Assembly: GCF_031450785.1 (NCBI RefSeq)
Contig: NZ_JARTWB010000002.1
Location: 2,604,001 to 2,668,000 of the forward strand
DNA length: 64,000 nucleotides
Direction of reading: 5' to 3'
Source: Caballeronia sp. LZ062
Lineage (GTDB): Bacteria; Pseudomonadota; Gammaproteobacteria; Burkholderiales; Burkholderiaceae
This document shows positions 1 to 8,539 of the stretch, in pieces. The notes beneath the pieces were generated by a model. It saw nothing but the letters and a program-made list of their open reading frames with translations, was not told the DNA's origin and did not search any database. The position numbers were made by a program, and so were the translations under genes. Position 1 is the first letter of the stretch. Each line of letters starts with the position of its first letter.

Positions 1-337
1 AATTCTGCGCAAAGCCGCACAGCGCCGAGGCGACGGAGAACAGCAGTACCGAGATGGTGAAGAGCTTGACCTCGCCGACGCGCCGCGCGAGCCAGCCGGT
101 CAGCGGCACCGCAATCGCCGACGCCACCGAATAGGACGAGATGACCCACGTGCCTTCGCTCGTCGCGACGCCGAGGCTGCCCGAGATGGTCGGCACCGCG
201 ACGTTGGCGATCGACGTGTCGAGCACTTCCATGAACGTGCCGAGCGCGAGGCCCATCGTCAGGAGCGCGAGAATGCCGCCGGTGAGCGGGGCCGGGGCGG
301 GCGGGGCGGCGTGATCGGTCGCGGTCGTGGTTGCCAT
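1..337 (-). CDS. MFS drug efflux transporter, EmrB/DHA2 type (N-terminal part, runs off window)
   Basis: This is the N-terminal 112 residues of an inner-membrane proton-driven drug exporter of the DHA2 (EmrB/QacA, 14-helix) family; the rest lies beyond the left edge. The frame starts at the ATG read from 337 and opens with a Thr/Ala/Pro-rich cytoplasmic tail. The first helix follows with the family motif LDTSIANVAVPTI, and then the loop LTGWLARRVGEVKLF, which is the usual motif-A region between helices 2 and 3. A MarR-family gene lies 96 bp upstream on the same strand, so the pump is probably repressed by it, as in emrRAB-type systems. Substrate cannot be told from this fragment. Confidence 0.9.
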   Translation of the reverse strand, partial: MATTTATDHAAPPAPAPLTGGILALLTMGLALGTFMEVLDTSIANVAVPTISGSLGVATSEGTWVISSYSVASAIAVPLTGWLARRVGEVKLFTISVLLFSVASALCGFAQN

Positions 338-433
338 TGTTGTTGTGCTCCAGCGCGTGAATTATTCGTGTCGCGGCATTCTCTGCCCAGACAGTGAAAT
401 GGGCAATCCGTGCCGACGTCTAGAGGGCAGTCG

Positions 434-931
434 TTAGTCCAGATCCGTATCGTGGAGTCCGCAGGCCGCGCTGTCGTCCATCGGCGAGTTGCCGATGATG
501 CGAGCCAGCATCGCGATCAGCAGATCCAGTTCGGCGCGGCTAAAGCCGTGCAGTTGTTCGTTCAGCACCGCCGCGCCGATAGCGGGCAGGCGCGCGGCGG
601 CGTCTTGCCCGCGCTCGGTCAGCTTCAGTTCGACGATGCGCCGGTCCGCGTCGCTGCGGGTGCGGCTCACGAAGCCCTTCTTCTCGAGCCTGTCCAGCAT
701 CCGCGTCATGGAGCCGCTGTCATACGACATCTCTCTCGACAGCTCCAGCGGCGTCCGCGCTCGCCCAGCAGCCAGCGAAAGAATCACGCCGATCTGTTGC
801 GATGTGAGATCGAGCGGCTTCAACGCCTGGTCGGTGCGCGCGATCAATACGTTGCGCGCCTTCGCAAGGTGATAGCCGAGGCTCGTTTCGAGCCGGATCG
901 TGGCGGGGTCGTATAGCGGTTCGCTGTCCAT
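434..931 (-). CDS. MarR family transcriptional regulator of the efflux locus
   Basis: A 165-residue winged-helix repressor. The central part (about residues 40-105) has the MarR DNA-binding fold, including LTSQQIGVILSLAAG, the recognition region SGSMTRMLDRLEKKGFVSR and the wing SDADRRIVELKLTERG. The start at 931 (MDSEPLYDP) was chosen because the open frame further upstream runs through the promoter and codes for nothing MarR-like. It sits just ahead of an EmrB-type pump on the same strand and probably represses it and itself. An inverted repeat overlapping its promoter at 1007-1033 is the likely operator. Such regulators usually respond to phenolic ligands; the ligand here is unknown. Confidence 0.9.
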   Translation of the reverse strand: MDSEPLYDPATIRLETSLGYHLAKARNVLIARTDQALKPLDLTSQQIGVILSLAAGRARTPLELSREMSYDSGSMTRMLDRLEKKGFVSRTRSDADRRIVELKLTERGQDAAARLPAIGAAVLNEQLHGFSRAELDLLIAMLARIIGNSPMDDSAACGLHDTDLD

Positions 932-989
932 GCGGTTTGACGTCGGCGCGGCGTGCCGCGAAACAACAGTCGGAGAAAAAGCAATCGCC

Positions 990-1033
990 AGTATCTTGAA
1001 AAGTACTTGCACAGTCAATATTATTCTATGCAA
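990..1033. promoter_or_regulatory. Overlapping divergent promoters with a MarR-type operator
   Basis: On the minus strand, TTGACT (1013-1018) and GATACT (990-995) are separated by 17 bp and point at the marR gene. On the plus strand, TTGAAA (996-1001) and TATTAT (1019-1024), also 17 bp apart, point at the small membrane-protein gene at 1118. An inverted repeat TTGCA...TGCAA (1007-1033) covers both promoters. The layout suggests one MarR dimer site controlling both directions. The motifs are seen; the binding is inferred. Confidence 0.55.
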
Positions 1034-1117
1034 CGAGTTACGCGCTTCATGCGCCGCCCGAGACCATGTTTTGACGCCAGTCGCGTCGCTAAAAGGACGC
1101 CCCGAGAGACCCTTCAA

Positions 1118-1411
1118 ATGACCCGCTTCGCCCGCACCGCCCGCCGACACGTCGGCCAAGTCAGCAGCACGATCGCCAGTGCTTCCCGTCACTTCGTCCC
1201 GTCGAAGATGAATCCGTGGAAGCTCGCGCTTTATCTGATCGTGTTTCTGCTGCCGGGCGGCTCGCTGGCGGTGCTCGCCATGGGCTGGTTCGAGAATCGG
1301 CATCGGCGCAAAGGCGAGGCTTCCGGGAAAACGGGCGCGGCGTCGCCCCGTGCCTTGCTTGGCTCGCCATGCACCGGCTGCCCGGCCGGCGGCGGCTCGA
1401 CGGGCCGCTGA
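1118..1411 (+). CDS. Small single-pass membrane protein of unknown function
   Basis: A 97-residue product that I do not recognise as a named family. Residues about 1-32 are basic and Ser/Thr-rich. Residues 33-58 form one clear membrane helix (MNPWKLALYLIVFLLPGGSL followed by AVLAMGWF). A basic stretch ENRHRRKG and a Gly/Pro/Cys-containing tail follow. A shorter start at the ATG at 1208, immediately before the helix, would give 67 residues and is possible. I prefer 1118 because GAGAG lies a suitable distance upstream. The gene is divergent from marR and shares a promoter region with it, so it may belong to the same regulon. It could be an accessory peptide of the efflux system, but nothing in the sequence shows that. 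Confidence 0.5.
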   Translation: MTRFARTARRHVGQVSSTIASASRHFVPSKMNPWKLALYLIVFLLPGGSLAVLAMGWFENRHRRKGEASGKTGAASPRALLGSPCTGCPAGGGSTGR

Positions 1412-1529
1412 ACCGCGCGTCGCGTCGCGTCGTAGCTGTCGCGTCTAGCGCGAGTAACGCGCCGTAACCGATTCCTTCCCTCGCGTAACACCAGCCTTAC
1501 GGTGAAGCCGTTACCCTAACGTCTGCCCG

Positions 1530-1558
1530 ACGCCCGCTGCGAAGCACGCAGCGGGCGT
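1530..1558. terminator. Strong hairpin between the small membrane protein and the outer-membrane channel gene
   Basis: A perfect 12-bp stem (ACGCCCGCTGCG and its complement) closes on a 5-base loop AAGCA. Only a weak T-run follows (TTCCGTT). It probably ends transcription from the small gene at 1118. Confidence 0.5.
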
Positions 1559-1630
1559 TCCGTTACTATCTCGGCTGACCGCGTTCGCCGCACCGGACGA
1601 ACCGACGCCGACAGAATCCCCGACAAGCAG

Positions 1631-3211
1631 ATGCCGTATCGCCCCGCCGTTTCCGCTTCCATCAGGTCCCGCCATCCCGCCGCTCGCCGTCACGCGCGGA
1701 AACTGAGCGCAATCGCGATTGCCGCCAGTTGCGCGCTTTTGATCGCGGGTTGCGCCGTCGGCCCGGATTATCAGCGTCCTTCCACGCCGATGCCCGCCGC
1801 CTTCAAGGAAGCGCCCGAGGGCTGGAAAATCGCGCAACCTGCCGACCGGGCGGACCGCGGCGACTGGTGGACCGTCTACAACGACTCGCGCCTAGACGAT
1901 CTCGAAACGCGTCTGAACCAGTCGAACCAGACCATCGCGCAGTACGCGGCGGCGTATCGGCAGGCGCGCGCGCTCGTCGGCGAGGCGCGGGCGGCGTATT
2001 TCCCGACCATCGGCTTGTCCGCGTCGGCGTCGCGAGCGGGATCGGCTACCAGCAGCGGCACGACGACCACCGCGTTCTCCAACCGCAGCAGGGTCAGCAA
2101 CGACTACAGCCTCGCGCTCGATGCGTCGTGGGAGCCGGACTTGTGGGGCAACATCGGCCGGGCAGTGACGGCGCAAAAGGCGGGGCAACAGGGCGCGGCT
2201 GCGGATCTCGCTAACGCGCGTCTGTCCGCGCAGGCGACGCTCGCGCAGACCTACTTCCAGCTGCGCGCGCTCGACGCGCAGCAAAAGCTGCTCGACGATA
2301 CCGTTGCGGCTTACCAGCAGTCGCTCAAGCTCACGCAGAACCAGTACGCGCAGGGCATCGTCGCGCGCTCGGACGTGATTCAGGCGCAGACGCAGTTGCA
2401 GTCGGCGCAGGCCGCCGCCATCGACAACGGCGTGGCCCGCGCGCAATATGAGCATGCCATCGCGGTGCTCGTCGGCGAACCGGCTTCGACGTTCGCGCTT
2501 CCCGCCATGCCGCTCGACGCCACGCCGCCCACCGTTCCCACCGCGATGCCGTCGGCGCTCCTGGAGCGGCGTCCGGATATCGCGTCGGCGGAGCGCAAGG
2601 CGGCTGCGGCGAACGAGCAGATCGGCATCGAGATCGCCGCGTATTTCCCTACGCTCACGTTGTCGGCGCAGGGCGGCTTCGAAAGCTCGGTGCTGTCGCA
2701 ATTGCTGCGCGCGCCGTCGCGTTTCTGGACGCTCGGGCCGGATATCGCCGCGACTATCTTCGACGGCGGCTTGCGCGCAGCGCGCACCGAAGCGGCCCGC
2801 GCCGCCTACGACCAGGACGTCGCAACGTATCGGCAAACAGTGCTGACCGCGTTCCAGGACGTCGAAGACAACCTTGCGTCGCTGCGGATTCTCGAACAGG
2901 AAGTCGTCGTGCAGCAGCAGGCGGTTCAGTCCGCGCAGCAGGCGCTCGCCATCATCAACAATCAATACAAGGCGGGAACGGTCGCGTTCATCAGCGTGTT
3001 GACTGCGCAGACCACGGCGTTCACGGCGGAACAGAAGCTTGCGAATATCGCGGGGCAGCGCATGGTCGCGTCCGTCGGACTGGTGAAGGCGCTGGGCGGC
3101 GGTTGGGATGTCGCGCAGATGAACCGGGAGACGGGCGGCGTCGAGGCGCCCGCGCCGGCTTCCGCGCCCGAGACGATGTCCGCGACGGAAAAGGACGCAG
3201 CCGGCGGCTGA
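1631..3211 (+). CDS. Outer-membrane efflux lipoprotein, NodT/OprM family
   Basis: A 526-residue TolC-like outer-membrane channel for tripartite drug efflux. The N-terminus is a lipoprotein signal with lipobox LIAG-C, lipidated Cys at residue 41, followed by AVGPDYQRP, the hallmark opening of the RND outer-membrane lipoprotein (NodT) family. Two outer-membrane efflux repeats follow (roughly residues 75-270 and 290-485), rich in long Ala/Gln helices, with the family phrase LLERRPDIASAERKAAAANE at the junction. A Pro/Ala-rich tail ends the protein. The size is normal for the family. The gene stands alone on this strand, divergent from the marR-emrB genes, and probably supplies their exit duct. 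It converges with gspN, leaving 8 bp between stop codons. Confidence 0.93.
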   Translation: MPYRPAVSASIRSRHPAARRHARKLSAIAIAASCALLIAGCAVGPDYQRPSTPMPAAFKEAPEGWKIAQPADRADRGDWWTVYNDSRLDDLETRLNQSNQTIAQYAAAYRQARALVGEARAAYFPTIGLSASASRAGSATSSGTTTTAFSNRSRVSNDYSLALDASWEPDLWGNIGRAVTAQKAGQQGAAADLANARLSAQATLAQTYFQLRALDAQQKLLDDTVAAYQQSLKLTQNQYAQGIVARSDVIQAQTQLQSAQAAAIDNGVARAQYEHAIAVLVGEPASTFALPAMPLDATPPTVPTAMPSALLERRPDIASAERKAAAANEQIGIEIAAYFPTLTLSAQGGFESSVLSQLLRAPSRFWTLGPDIAATIFDGGLRAARTEAARAAYDQDVATYRQTVLTAFQDVEDNLASLRILEQEVVVQQQAVQSAQQALAIINNQYKAGTVAFISVLTAQTTAFTAEQKLANIAGQRMVASVGLVKALGGGWDVAQMNRETGGVEAPAPASAPETMSATEKDAAGG

Positions 3212-3219
3212 TTCTGCGC

Positions 3220-4002
3220 TTAGTAATGCGCGAACGTCAGCGCGACGGTGTCCGGATCGGTGTGTCGTCCAAGCAGATTCAACAGTCCCGCCAGATTTTC
3301 GCGCTGTTGCGGCTCTGCTTTCGCGGTGCCTTCGAACGTCGTCGCTTGTTGCGAGATCACGCCGCTGCCGGTCAACAGCAAAGGGCCTCGGGTTGTCGAG
3401 AGGTCAATGCTCGCCGTCGCACCCTGCGCCTGCAACGCGACGCGATACGAACCGAGCGGCTTGACCCGCGATACGCGCGACGCCATGTCGTCCAGCGTCA
3501 CCACGAACTGTCCGTAAGCATTCCTGCCGAGCAAGCGGAATTCGGTCCACGAAAGCCGCACGGTGCCTTCGAAATTCAGCGTGTTGAACGGCGCGCCGAG
3601 TCCTGCGAGCAGCGTCGCCGGAACCGCGATTCCGCCCGCCGAGAGCGTCGCGCCGCGCGTCGTCGCATCGACGATCACGGGGTCGGGCATCGCTTCCGTC
3701 TGCCGCATGGTCATGTGCACGCGGCCGGTGAAAAGCGGCCAGAACGCCGTCGTCCACTCGATGCGTCCCGGCAGCAGCGTCGCGCCGGAGCCGTCGGTGC
3801 TCGCCGCGAACATCAGCGTCGCGGAGCCGCGCCAGAGCGAACCGGACGGGTCGGCGAGATTCACGTGGCCGCCGGTCGCCTTCGCGAATTGCGGCGTGAT
3901 CCACGCGGCGGGCATCATGACGAGCAGCGTGCCCGCCACCGACAACACCATCACGATAAGTCCCGGCAGCGCGAGCCTGAGTCGGCGAGTCCAGTAGCTC
4001 AT
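3220..4002 (-). CDS. gspN: Type II secretion system protein GspN
   Basis: A 260-residue inner-membrane protein of the type II secretion (Gsp) machine. One N-terminal membrane helix (about residues 11-32, LPGLIVMVLSVAGTLLVMMP) precedes a beta-rich periplasmic domain typical of T2SSN, with phrases such as GSLWRGSATLMF and GRVHMTMRQ. The start at 4002 was chosen because its ATG overlaps the gspM stop (ATGA) and the helix follows at once; a longer upstream frame would read through gspM. It is the last gene of the operon. GspN is found in only some Gsp systems and its exact job is unsettled. Confidence 0.93.
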   Translation of the reverse strand: MSYWTRRLRLALPGLIVMVLSVAGTLLVMMPAAWITPQFAKATGGHVNLADPSGSLWRGSATLMFAASTDGSGATLLPGRIEWTTAFWPLFTGRVHMTMRQTEAMPDPVIVDATTRGATLSAGGIAVPATLLAGLGAPFNTLNFEGTVRLSWTEFRLLGRNAYGQFVVTLDDMASRVSRVKPLGSYRVALQAQGATASIDLSTTRGPLLLTGSGVISQQATTFEGTAKAEPQQRENLAGLLNLLGRHTDPDTVALTFAHY

Positions 4003-4502
4003 TTGACCCCGGCCGGTTGCAGCGATGCCGTCAGGTCCACCTGACCGTCCGGCTTCAGCGCCTGAATGTGCGCTTCCGACACCTGCACCTTGAACTGCTT
4101 GCGCGCGTCGTCGAGCCACATCGTCCAGTTAGGAAACGACGCGTTCTTCAACTGAATCTGCACCGCCGCGCCGATGACCTGCACCTGCGTCGGCTGCATG
4201 TTGTTGTCCGCGAGCGACTTCGCGAGCGCATCACGCAGCGCGCCGCCCGTCGGCGTCACGCCCTCGGCGCTGCCGGCAAGCGACCGCGCTTCGTTCGCTT
4301 GCGCGGTCATCGCGGCGAGCTGGCGCTGCATGGTCGGCAAGGTGTCGCGCAGACGCGCGCGGCCTTCGTAAGCCGGCGCCCACAGCACGAGATACACGAG
4401 CACGATGCCGAGCAGCAGGCCGCCCCACATCAGCAGCGTCTTTTCGCGCGCGGTGCGCGCCTCCCAGAACTCGGAGAGCGTTCGTCCGATTTCCGCTTTC
4501 AT
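3999..4502 (-). CDS. gspM: Type II secretion system protein GspM
   Basis: A 167-residue inner-membrane platform protein that pairs with GspL and stabilises it. A short cytoplasmic N-terminus with the phrase WEARTAREKTLL leads into one membrane helix (about residues 27-45). A coiled region with Gln/Arg repeats (LRDTLPTMQRQLAAM) and a ferredoxin-like periplasmic domain with FPNWTMWLDDARKQF follow. This is the usual GspM architecture and length. Its ATG overlaps the gspL stop and its stop overlaps the gspN start, so L, M and N are translationally coupled. Confidence 0.93.
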   Translation of the reverse strand: MKAEIGRTLSEFWEARTAREKTLLMWGGLLLGIVLVYLVLWAPAYEGRARLRDTLPTMQRQLAAMTAQANEARSLAGSAEGVTPTGGALRDALAKSLADNNMQPTQVQVIGAAVQIQLKNASFPNWTMWLDDARKQFKVQVSEAHIQALKPDGQVDLTASLQPAGVK

Positions 4503-5845
4503 TGGCCGCTCCTGATGGTCCATTTGCCGGTGTTCGTGTCGATGGCGCCGTTCAGCCCGTTGGCCGCGAGGCGCTTGCCGAGGTCCGGATCGACCTTGGT
4601 TTCCGGCTTGAAGGTCACTTCGAGATGACGGTCGCGATAATCCAGCCCGGCGATGCCGTTCACCGGCACCGGACCGAGCGAGCGCGCGAGGCCGTCGGCG
4701 AGCGACAGAAAATCCGACGGCGACAGCTCGCCTGACGCCACGCGCAGCCGGTCGAGGTTGCGCGCCATCTGGTCGGGCGCGTCGAGCACGGTCGTGGTTT
4801 TGGGGAACGTGTCGAGCAGCAGTCTGGTCATCTGGTCGCTGATGCCGTCGCGCTGGCGCGAAAGCTGAATCCACTGCACGTTGATGCCGATGATCGACAC
4901 GATGACCGACGCCGCCACGAGCGCGATCGGCACGCGCAGGCGGCGCATGGTCGCGCGATCGAGTCGCCATGGCTGGGCGGCGAATTCGAACTGGCACAGG
5001 TCGAAGCGGCTCGCGAGCGCATTGCGGGCGAGCGCCTCGAACGCAAGCGGCTGCGCGCCCGCGACGGACGCGTGCGCGCGCGACGCCGCAAGCCGCGGCT
5101 CGTCGCCGGGCATATCGACGAGCGAATAAAGCGTGAGCGGATGCTCGCCCGCCAGTGCGTCGAGCGTCGGTGCTATCGAATCGACGGGCAGCGCAAGCCC
5201 TTCGCCGAGCGCCGCGCGTTCGCCGCGCGCGATGGCTATTTCGACGCGCGGCGCGGCGGCGCTCGCGGGCGCCGTCGCTTCGATTTCGCCGATCAGCGCA
5301 GGCGCGGTCGAAATCACGTTGCCCAGCAATCCCGCGATGAACGGCGTGGGCGGCTGGGCGGCTTCTTCTTCGCCCTCCGGCGTCTCGACGACAGGCGCGG
5401 CGGCCGGAACCGGCAGGCAGCGCATGGCCGGAACCGCCTTCAGATTGCGATGCCCGGTGCTCATGAACGCGTCGCAGACGAAGCGGAACCAGCCGCGGTC
5501 GATGACGGCGACCACCCGCCGCCCGTCCGCGAGCGCGGCGGGATCGACGGCGATGTGGCACGTCTGCGCGTCCTGAATCAGTTGATCCTCGACCACGTTC
5601 GGCAGCGCCTGGCGCAGTCTCGGACCCTTCAGCGGCGGAATGGTAGCGGCGAGCAGCAGGGTGTCGCGCGCCGCGACAATCAGCACGGTTGCGTTGGCGC
5701 GCGGCAGAAGGCCGACTGCGGCGCGGCCGGCGCGCTGCGTCTCGCCGCGCTTGTCCAGCAGCAGGAACGCCATTTCTGGCAGTTGCCACTCCTGCGAGCG
5801 CACGGCGGGATCGCGCGGCGGTAGTAGAACGATCAGTGTGCTCAA
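4499..5845 (-). CDS. gspL: Type II secretion system protein GspL
   Basis: A 448-residue bitopic inner-membrane protein that connects the ATPase GspE to the periplasmic platform. It has an actin-like cytoplasmic domain (about residues 1-240), a membrane helix near residues 270-290 (VPIALVAASVIVSIIGINVQ) and a ferredoxin-like periplasmic end (LEVTFKPETKVDPDLG). No ATG fits the N-terminus. The start is the TTG at 5845, which reads MSTLIVLLPPRDP and is preceded by GGAAG at good spacing. It begins 31 bp after gspK and overlaps gspM by 4 bases. Confidence 0.92.
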   Translation of the reverse strand: MSTLIVLLPPRDPAVRSQEWQLPEMAFLLLDKRGETQRAGRAAVGLLPRANATVLIVAARDTLLLAATIPPLKGPRLRQALPNVVEDQLIQDAQTCHIAVDPAALADGRRVVAVIDRGWFRFVCDAFMSTGHRNLKAVPAMRCLPVPAAAPVVETPEGEEEAAQPPTPFIAGLLGNVISTAPALIGEIEATAPASAAAPRVEIAIARGERAALGEGLALPVDSIAPTLDALAGEHPLTLYSLVDMPGDEPRLAASRAHASVAGAQPLAFEALARNALASRFDLCQFEFAAQPWRLDRATMRRLRVPIALVAASVIVSIIGINVQWIQLSRQRDGISDQMTRLLLDTFPKTTTVLDAPDQMARNLDRLRVASGELSPSDFLSLADGLARSLGPVPVNGIAGLDYRDRHLEVTFKPETKVDPDLGKRLAANGLNGAIDTNTGKWTIRSGQ

Positions 5846-5876
5846 AGGCCACTTCCTTTTGTCAGTAACAGCGTCA

Positions 5877-6989
5877 TCAGAGCGCGTCGCGCGTATAGAC
5901 GATGCGCGTGGTGTGCGTCGTCGGATCGCGGTACACGAGCGTGGTGCGCTCCAGTTGCGCCCGCTCGTGCTCGACGCGCCCATGAATCACGAAATAGCGC
6001 GTGGTGACGTCGAGTTCGTTCGGGTCGATCGACGTCGAACGCACGCCCGCGCCGGTCAGCGCGAGCTGCACGTTGCCGGCATCGTGGAAAAACACGGTCT
6101 CGCGCCGCGCCACGAACGCCTGCGCCTGCGACAGGCTCATGCCCGGCACCACGGCGGCGACGACCGTGGCGGGCGCGGTGTTCATGTTCACGGCGGTCGT
6201 CGTCGGCAGTACGGTCACGAACGGCCGCAGCTTCGCGACGGCTTCGGCCGAAAAACCGGGCACGTCCAGCAGCGAATCCACGCTGATCATTTGCAGCGGC
6301 GCGACCGGCGCGTCGTTGTCGGCGTCCTTGAGGCCGGGATCGTCGGTGAAATTGCCGCCGCCCGTGCCGCCGCCTTGCGCGATCGCCGCCATCACCTCCG
6401 CCGGCGAACTCGCCGCAGACGCGCCGTTGCCCGTTTGCGTCTGAAAGCGCGTCGCGGAGCGCGAGAGACCCGCGCGCATCTGCAAGGCCACCGTCTTCGC
6501 GAGCGATCCGTTGATGCCGAGCATCGTCAGAAGCCGCTGAAACGACTGAATCTGCTCGACGTTGATGGTCAGCACGCCGGGCGTCGGCGTCGCAACCAGA
6601 TTGCGCAGGTTGAACTTCGCCTGTGCGTCTTCGATGGAGCCGGACAGAAACGTCTGCGCGCCTTCCTGCGCGCGCACTTCGCCGATCTGCCCGAGAAAGT
6701 CGGAGAGCTTCGTCTTCGCGATCGGCACGCCCCACACGCCGCCGAGATACGTGACGGTCGGCGAGGTATCGGCTTCGGAACGCAGAATGAGCCGCGTCCA
6801 GTCGAGCGCGCTGCGCGATATCCACTGGGCCTGCGCGAGCAGCCGCTGATTCTCGATGCGCCGCACCTGCACCTGCTGTCGCCACAACATGCCGGACACG
6901 AGAATGGACGACAGTGCGACTACAAGCAACGCGCTGATGATCGCGACGCCACGCTCCCGTTTGCTTCGGCCCGATGCACGCATCCTCAT
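5877..6989 (-). CDS. gspK: Type II secretion minor pseudopilin GspK
   Basis: A 370-residue minor pseudopilin that caps the pseudopilus tip. The leader is basic (MRMRASGRSKRERG), followed by the type IV pilin-like hydrophobic helix VAIISALLVVALSSILVSGM. The cleavage site lacks Glu at +5, as is usual for GspK. The large globular domain includes SSIEDAQAKFNLRNL-type text (SGSIEDAQAKFNLRNLV) and a helix-hairpin-helix-like insertion (NMNTAPATVVAAVVPGMS). The start at 6989 overlaps the gspJ stop. A second ATG at 6983 has better spacing from GGAGA and may be the true start. GspI, J and K form the tip trimer. Confidence 0.93.
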   Translation of the reverse strand: MRMRASGRSKRERGVAIISALLVVALSSILVSGMLWRQQVQVRRIENQRLLAQAQWISRSALDWTRLILRSEADTSPTVTYLGGVWGVPIAKTKLSDFLGQIGEVRAQEGAQTFLSGSIEDAQAKFNLRNLVATPTPGVLTINVEQIQSFQRLLTMLGINGSLAKTVALQMRAGLSRSATRFQTQTGNGASAASSPAEVMAAIAQGGGTGGGNFTDDPGLKDADNDAPVAPLQMISVDSLLDVPGFSAEAVAKLRPFVTVLPTTTAVNMNTAPATVVAAVVPGMSLSQAQAFVARRETVFFHDAGNVQLALTGAGVRSTSIDPNELDVTTRYFVIHGRVEHERAQLERTTLVYRDPTTHTTRIVYTRDAL

Positions 6990-7669
6990 TCTCCGACCAG
7001 AAACACGCGCGTGATCGGCACACGCAGATTCGGCGCGCCGACCGCCACCTGAATGCCCGCGACGGCACGCGCGAGCGGCGCGTTGCCGAGTTGCGGCACC
7101 TTCAGATTGTTGTCGTTCTCGTTGATCTGCGAAAGCACGTCGGCCATGCGCGTCGTCCAGCCTTTCTGCGGAATGTAGACGCGCGTCGCGAGCGACCCGA
7201 CGCCGCCGAGCAACGGCACGGCGCTCCAGCCATCGGCGGTATCGCTCGACGAAAGCGCGCGCCGCACTTCGCCGACATTTTCGAGCGGCGGCGACGCGTA
7301 ACGCACGATGCGCCCGTCCGTCAGCCGATACCGCACCACTTGCAAGCGCGGCGCGGTGGCCGGCGCGAACACGCCGCGCACGATCTGCAGTGTGCCGTTG
7401 CCGAGCGAGACCGCCGGCTGGCCGGCTTCGTCGTCGGTCGCGGCCTGCCGCGCGTCGATGCGCATCTGATCGAAACACTGGGCGACCACGCGCTCGTCTT
7501 CCATCGCGTTCGTAATAGTCGCGCGGCCGCGAATGATCTGATCGAGCCCGCGCCACGACAACACCGCGATCACCGCGAGAATGGCGATGGCGATGAGCAT
7601 TTCGAGCAGCGTGAAACCGCGCTGCCGCCGCGCCGTGCGGCGCGAATCAGAGCGAACGATTCGTTTCAT
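6986..7669 (-). CDS. gspJ: Type II secretion minor pseudopilin GspJ
   Basis: A 227-residue minor pseudopilin. It has the prepilin peptidase site QRG-FTLLEMLIAIAILAV near residues 17-35, with the conserved Phe at +1 and Glu at +5. The globular domain carries the GspJ signatures SWRGLDQIIRGR and EDERVVAQCFDQMRID. The start at 7669 (MKRIVRSD) lies inside the end of gspI, overlapping it by 23 bases, and gives a normal leader length. It assembles with GspI, GspK and GspH at the pseudopilus tip. Confidence 0.94.
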   Translation of the reverse strand: MKRIVRSDSRRTARRQRGFTLLEMLIAIAILAVIAVLSWRGLDQIIRGRATITNAMEDERVVAQCFDQMRIDARQAATDDEAGQPAVSLGNGTLQIVRGVFAPATAPRLQVVRYRLTDGRIVRYASPPLENVGEVRRALSSSDTADGWSAVPLLGGVGSLATRVYIPQKGWTTRMADVLSQINENDNNLKVPQLGNAPLARAVAGIQVAVGAPNLRVPITRVFLVGE

Positions 7670-8045
7670 TCGCCACCACCGTGACCATTTGCGCGAGATA
7701 ACCGGTGCGGCCCGGCGTTGCGACGAACATCTCCACGCGCCGGAAAATAGGGTTCGGCGTGGCCGAAACGCGCTGCGTGCAGACGAGCTTAAGATTGCCC
7801 TGCGAGCAGTCGAACGTGCGCGAGCCGATATCCGGAAACACATGCGAAAGCCGGAGCTGGGCAAGCTCGTTGTCCGCGCTCCATCCGGCCAGCAAACGCC
7901 GATGCAGATCCGCTTCGCTCGTCGCCATCGACCCGACCGCGCGCAGCGACGCCGCGAGCGCCACCGCGAGAATCGCCAGCGCGACGAGCACCTCGATCAT
8001 CGTGAAGCCGCGCTGTATGCGGCGGTGTGTGGCTCGCGCACGCAT
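7647..8045 (-). CDS. gspI: Type II secretion minor pseudopilin GspI
   Basis: A 132-residue minor pseudopilin. The leader MRARATHRRIQRG is followed by the processed helix FTMIEVLVALAILAVALAAS with Glu at +5. A short globular part carries GspI wording (RRLLAGWSADNELAQLRL, then ETNRSL at the C-terminus). Its start codon overlaps the stop of gspH and its end overlaps gspJ. GspI is thought to seed the tip complex with J and K. Confidence 0.94.
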   Translation of the reverse strand: MRARATHRRIQRGFTMIEVLVALAILAVALAASLRAVGSMATSEADLHRRLLAGWSADNELAQLRLSHVFPDIGSRTFDCSQGNLKLVCTQRVSATPNPIFRRVEMFVATPGRTGYLAQMVTVVANETNRSL

Positions 8046-8527
8046 CACCGCACCTGAAAGCGGCCGTTGCCGCTGCCGATGATCGTCGCCCGGCCCACCG
8101 CCGAGACGAGCGTGATTTCCATGGGCGTGTCGATGGCTTCGGTGCCGAAGACGAGCCGGCTCACGGACTTGTCCGAATCGAGAAACTGAATGCTCACGCT
8201 CGTCACGCCGCCTTCCCAGCGGCGCGCGCGCAGAAGGTCGTCGCGCAGCGGACGCCAGCCGTCTTCGGTGCGGATATCGAAGCGGAATCCGCCTTCCACC
8301 GGCTGCCACGCAATGGGCCGGGCGCGCACTTGCGCTTCGTCGCCCGCCGATTCGAAGAGCAGCGCGAGCCGTTGCGCTTCTTCGTTGAGATCGGTGCGCG
8401 GATTGCGCGTGAGTTGCAGCGACGCGAGCGAGACGAGCAAGCCCGCGATCACCAGCACGACGAGCATTTCCAGCAGCGTGAAACCCGCATTCCGACGCGC
8501 TGCGCTGTGCTTGCCGTGCCTGTTCAC
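8045..8527 (-). CDS. gspH: Type II secretion minor pseudopilin GspH
   Basis: A 160-residue minor pseudopilin with the prepilin site NAG-FTLLEMLVVLVIAGLLVS and a GspH/FimT-type globular domain (LNEEAQRLALLFESAGDEAQ, WQPVEGGFRF). The start codon is GTG at 8527, preceded by AAGGAA at suitable spacing; no ATG is available. The stop overlaps the first bases of gspI. It probably links the tip complex to the GspG shaft. Confidence 0.93.
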   Translation of the reverse strand: MNRHGKHSAARRNAGFTLLEMLVVLVIAGLLVSLASLQLTRNPRTDLNEEAQRLALLFESAGDEAQVRARPIAWQPVEGGFRFDIRTEDGWRPLRDDLLRARRWEGGVTSVSIQFLDSDKSVSRLVFGTEAIDTPMEITLVSAVGRATIIGSGNGRFQVR

Positions 8528-8539
8528 TTCACGTTCCTT

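Noticed and set aside
932..1303. Upstream extension of the MarR reading frame to 289 residues
   Set aside because: It runs through the divergent promoter region and adds 124 residues unlike any MarR protein; the internal ATG at 931 gives the normal length.
2380..3000. Long overlapping frames on other strands of the outer-membrane channel gene and other high-GC genes
   Set aside because: They are typical antisense shadows of GC-rich coding sequence, with Arg-rich translations and no motifs.
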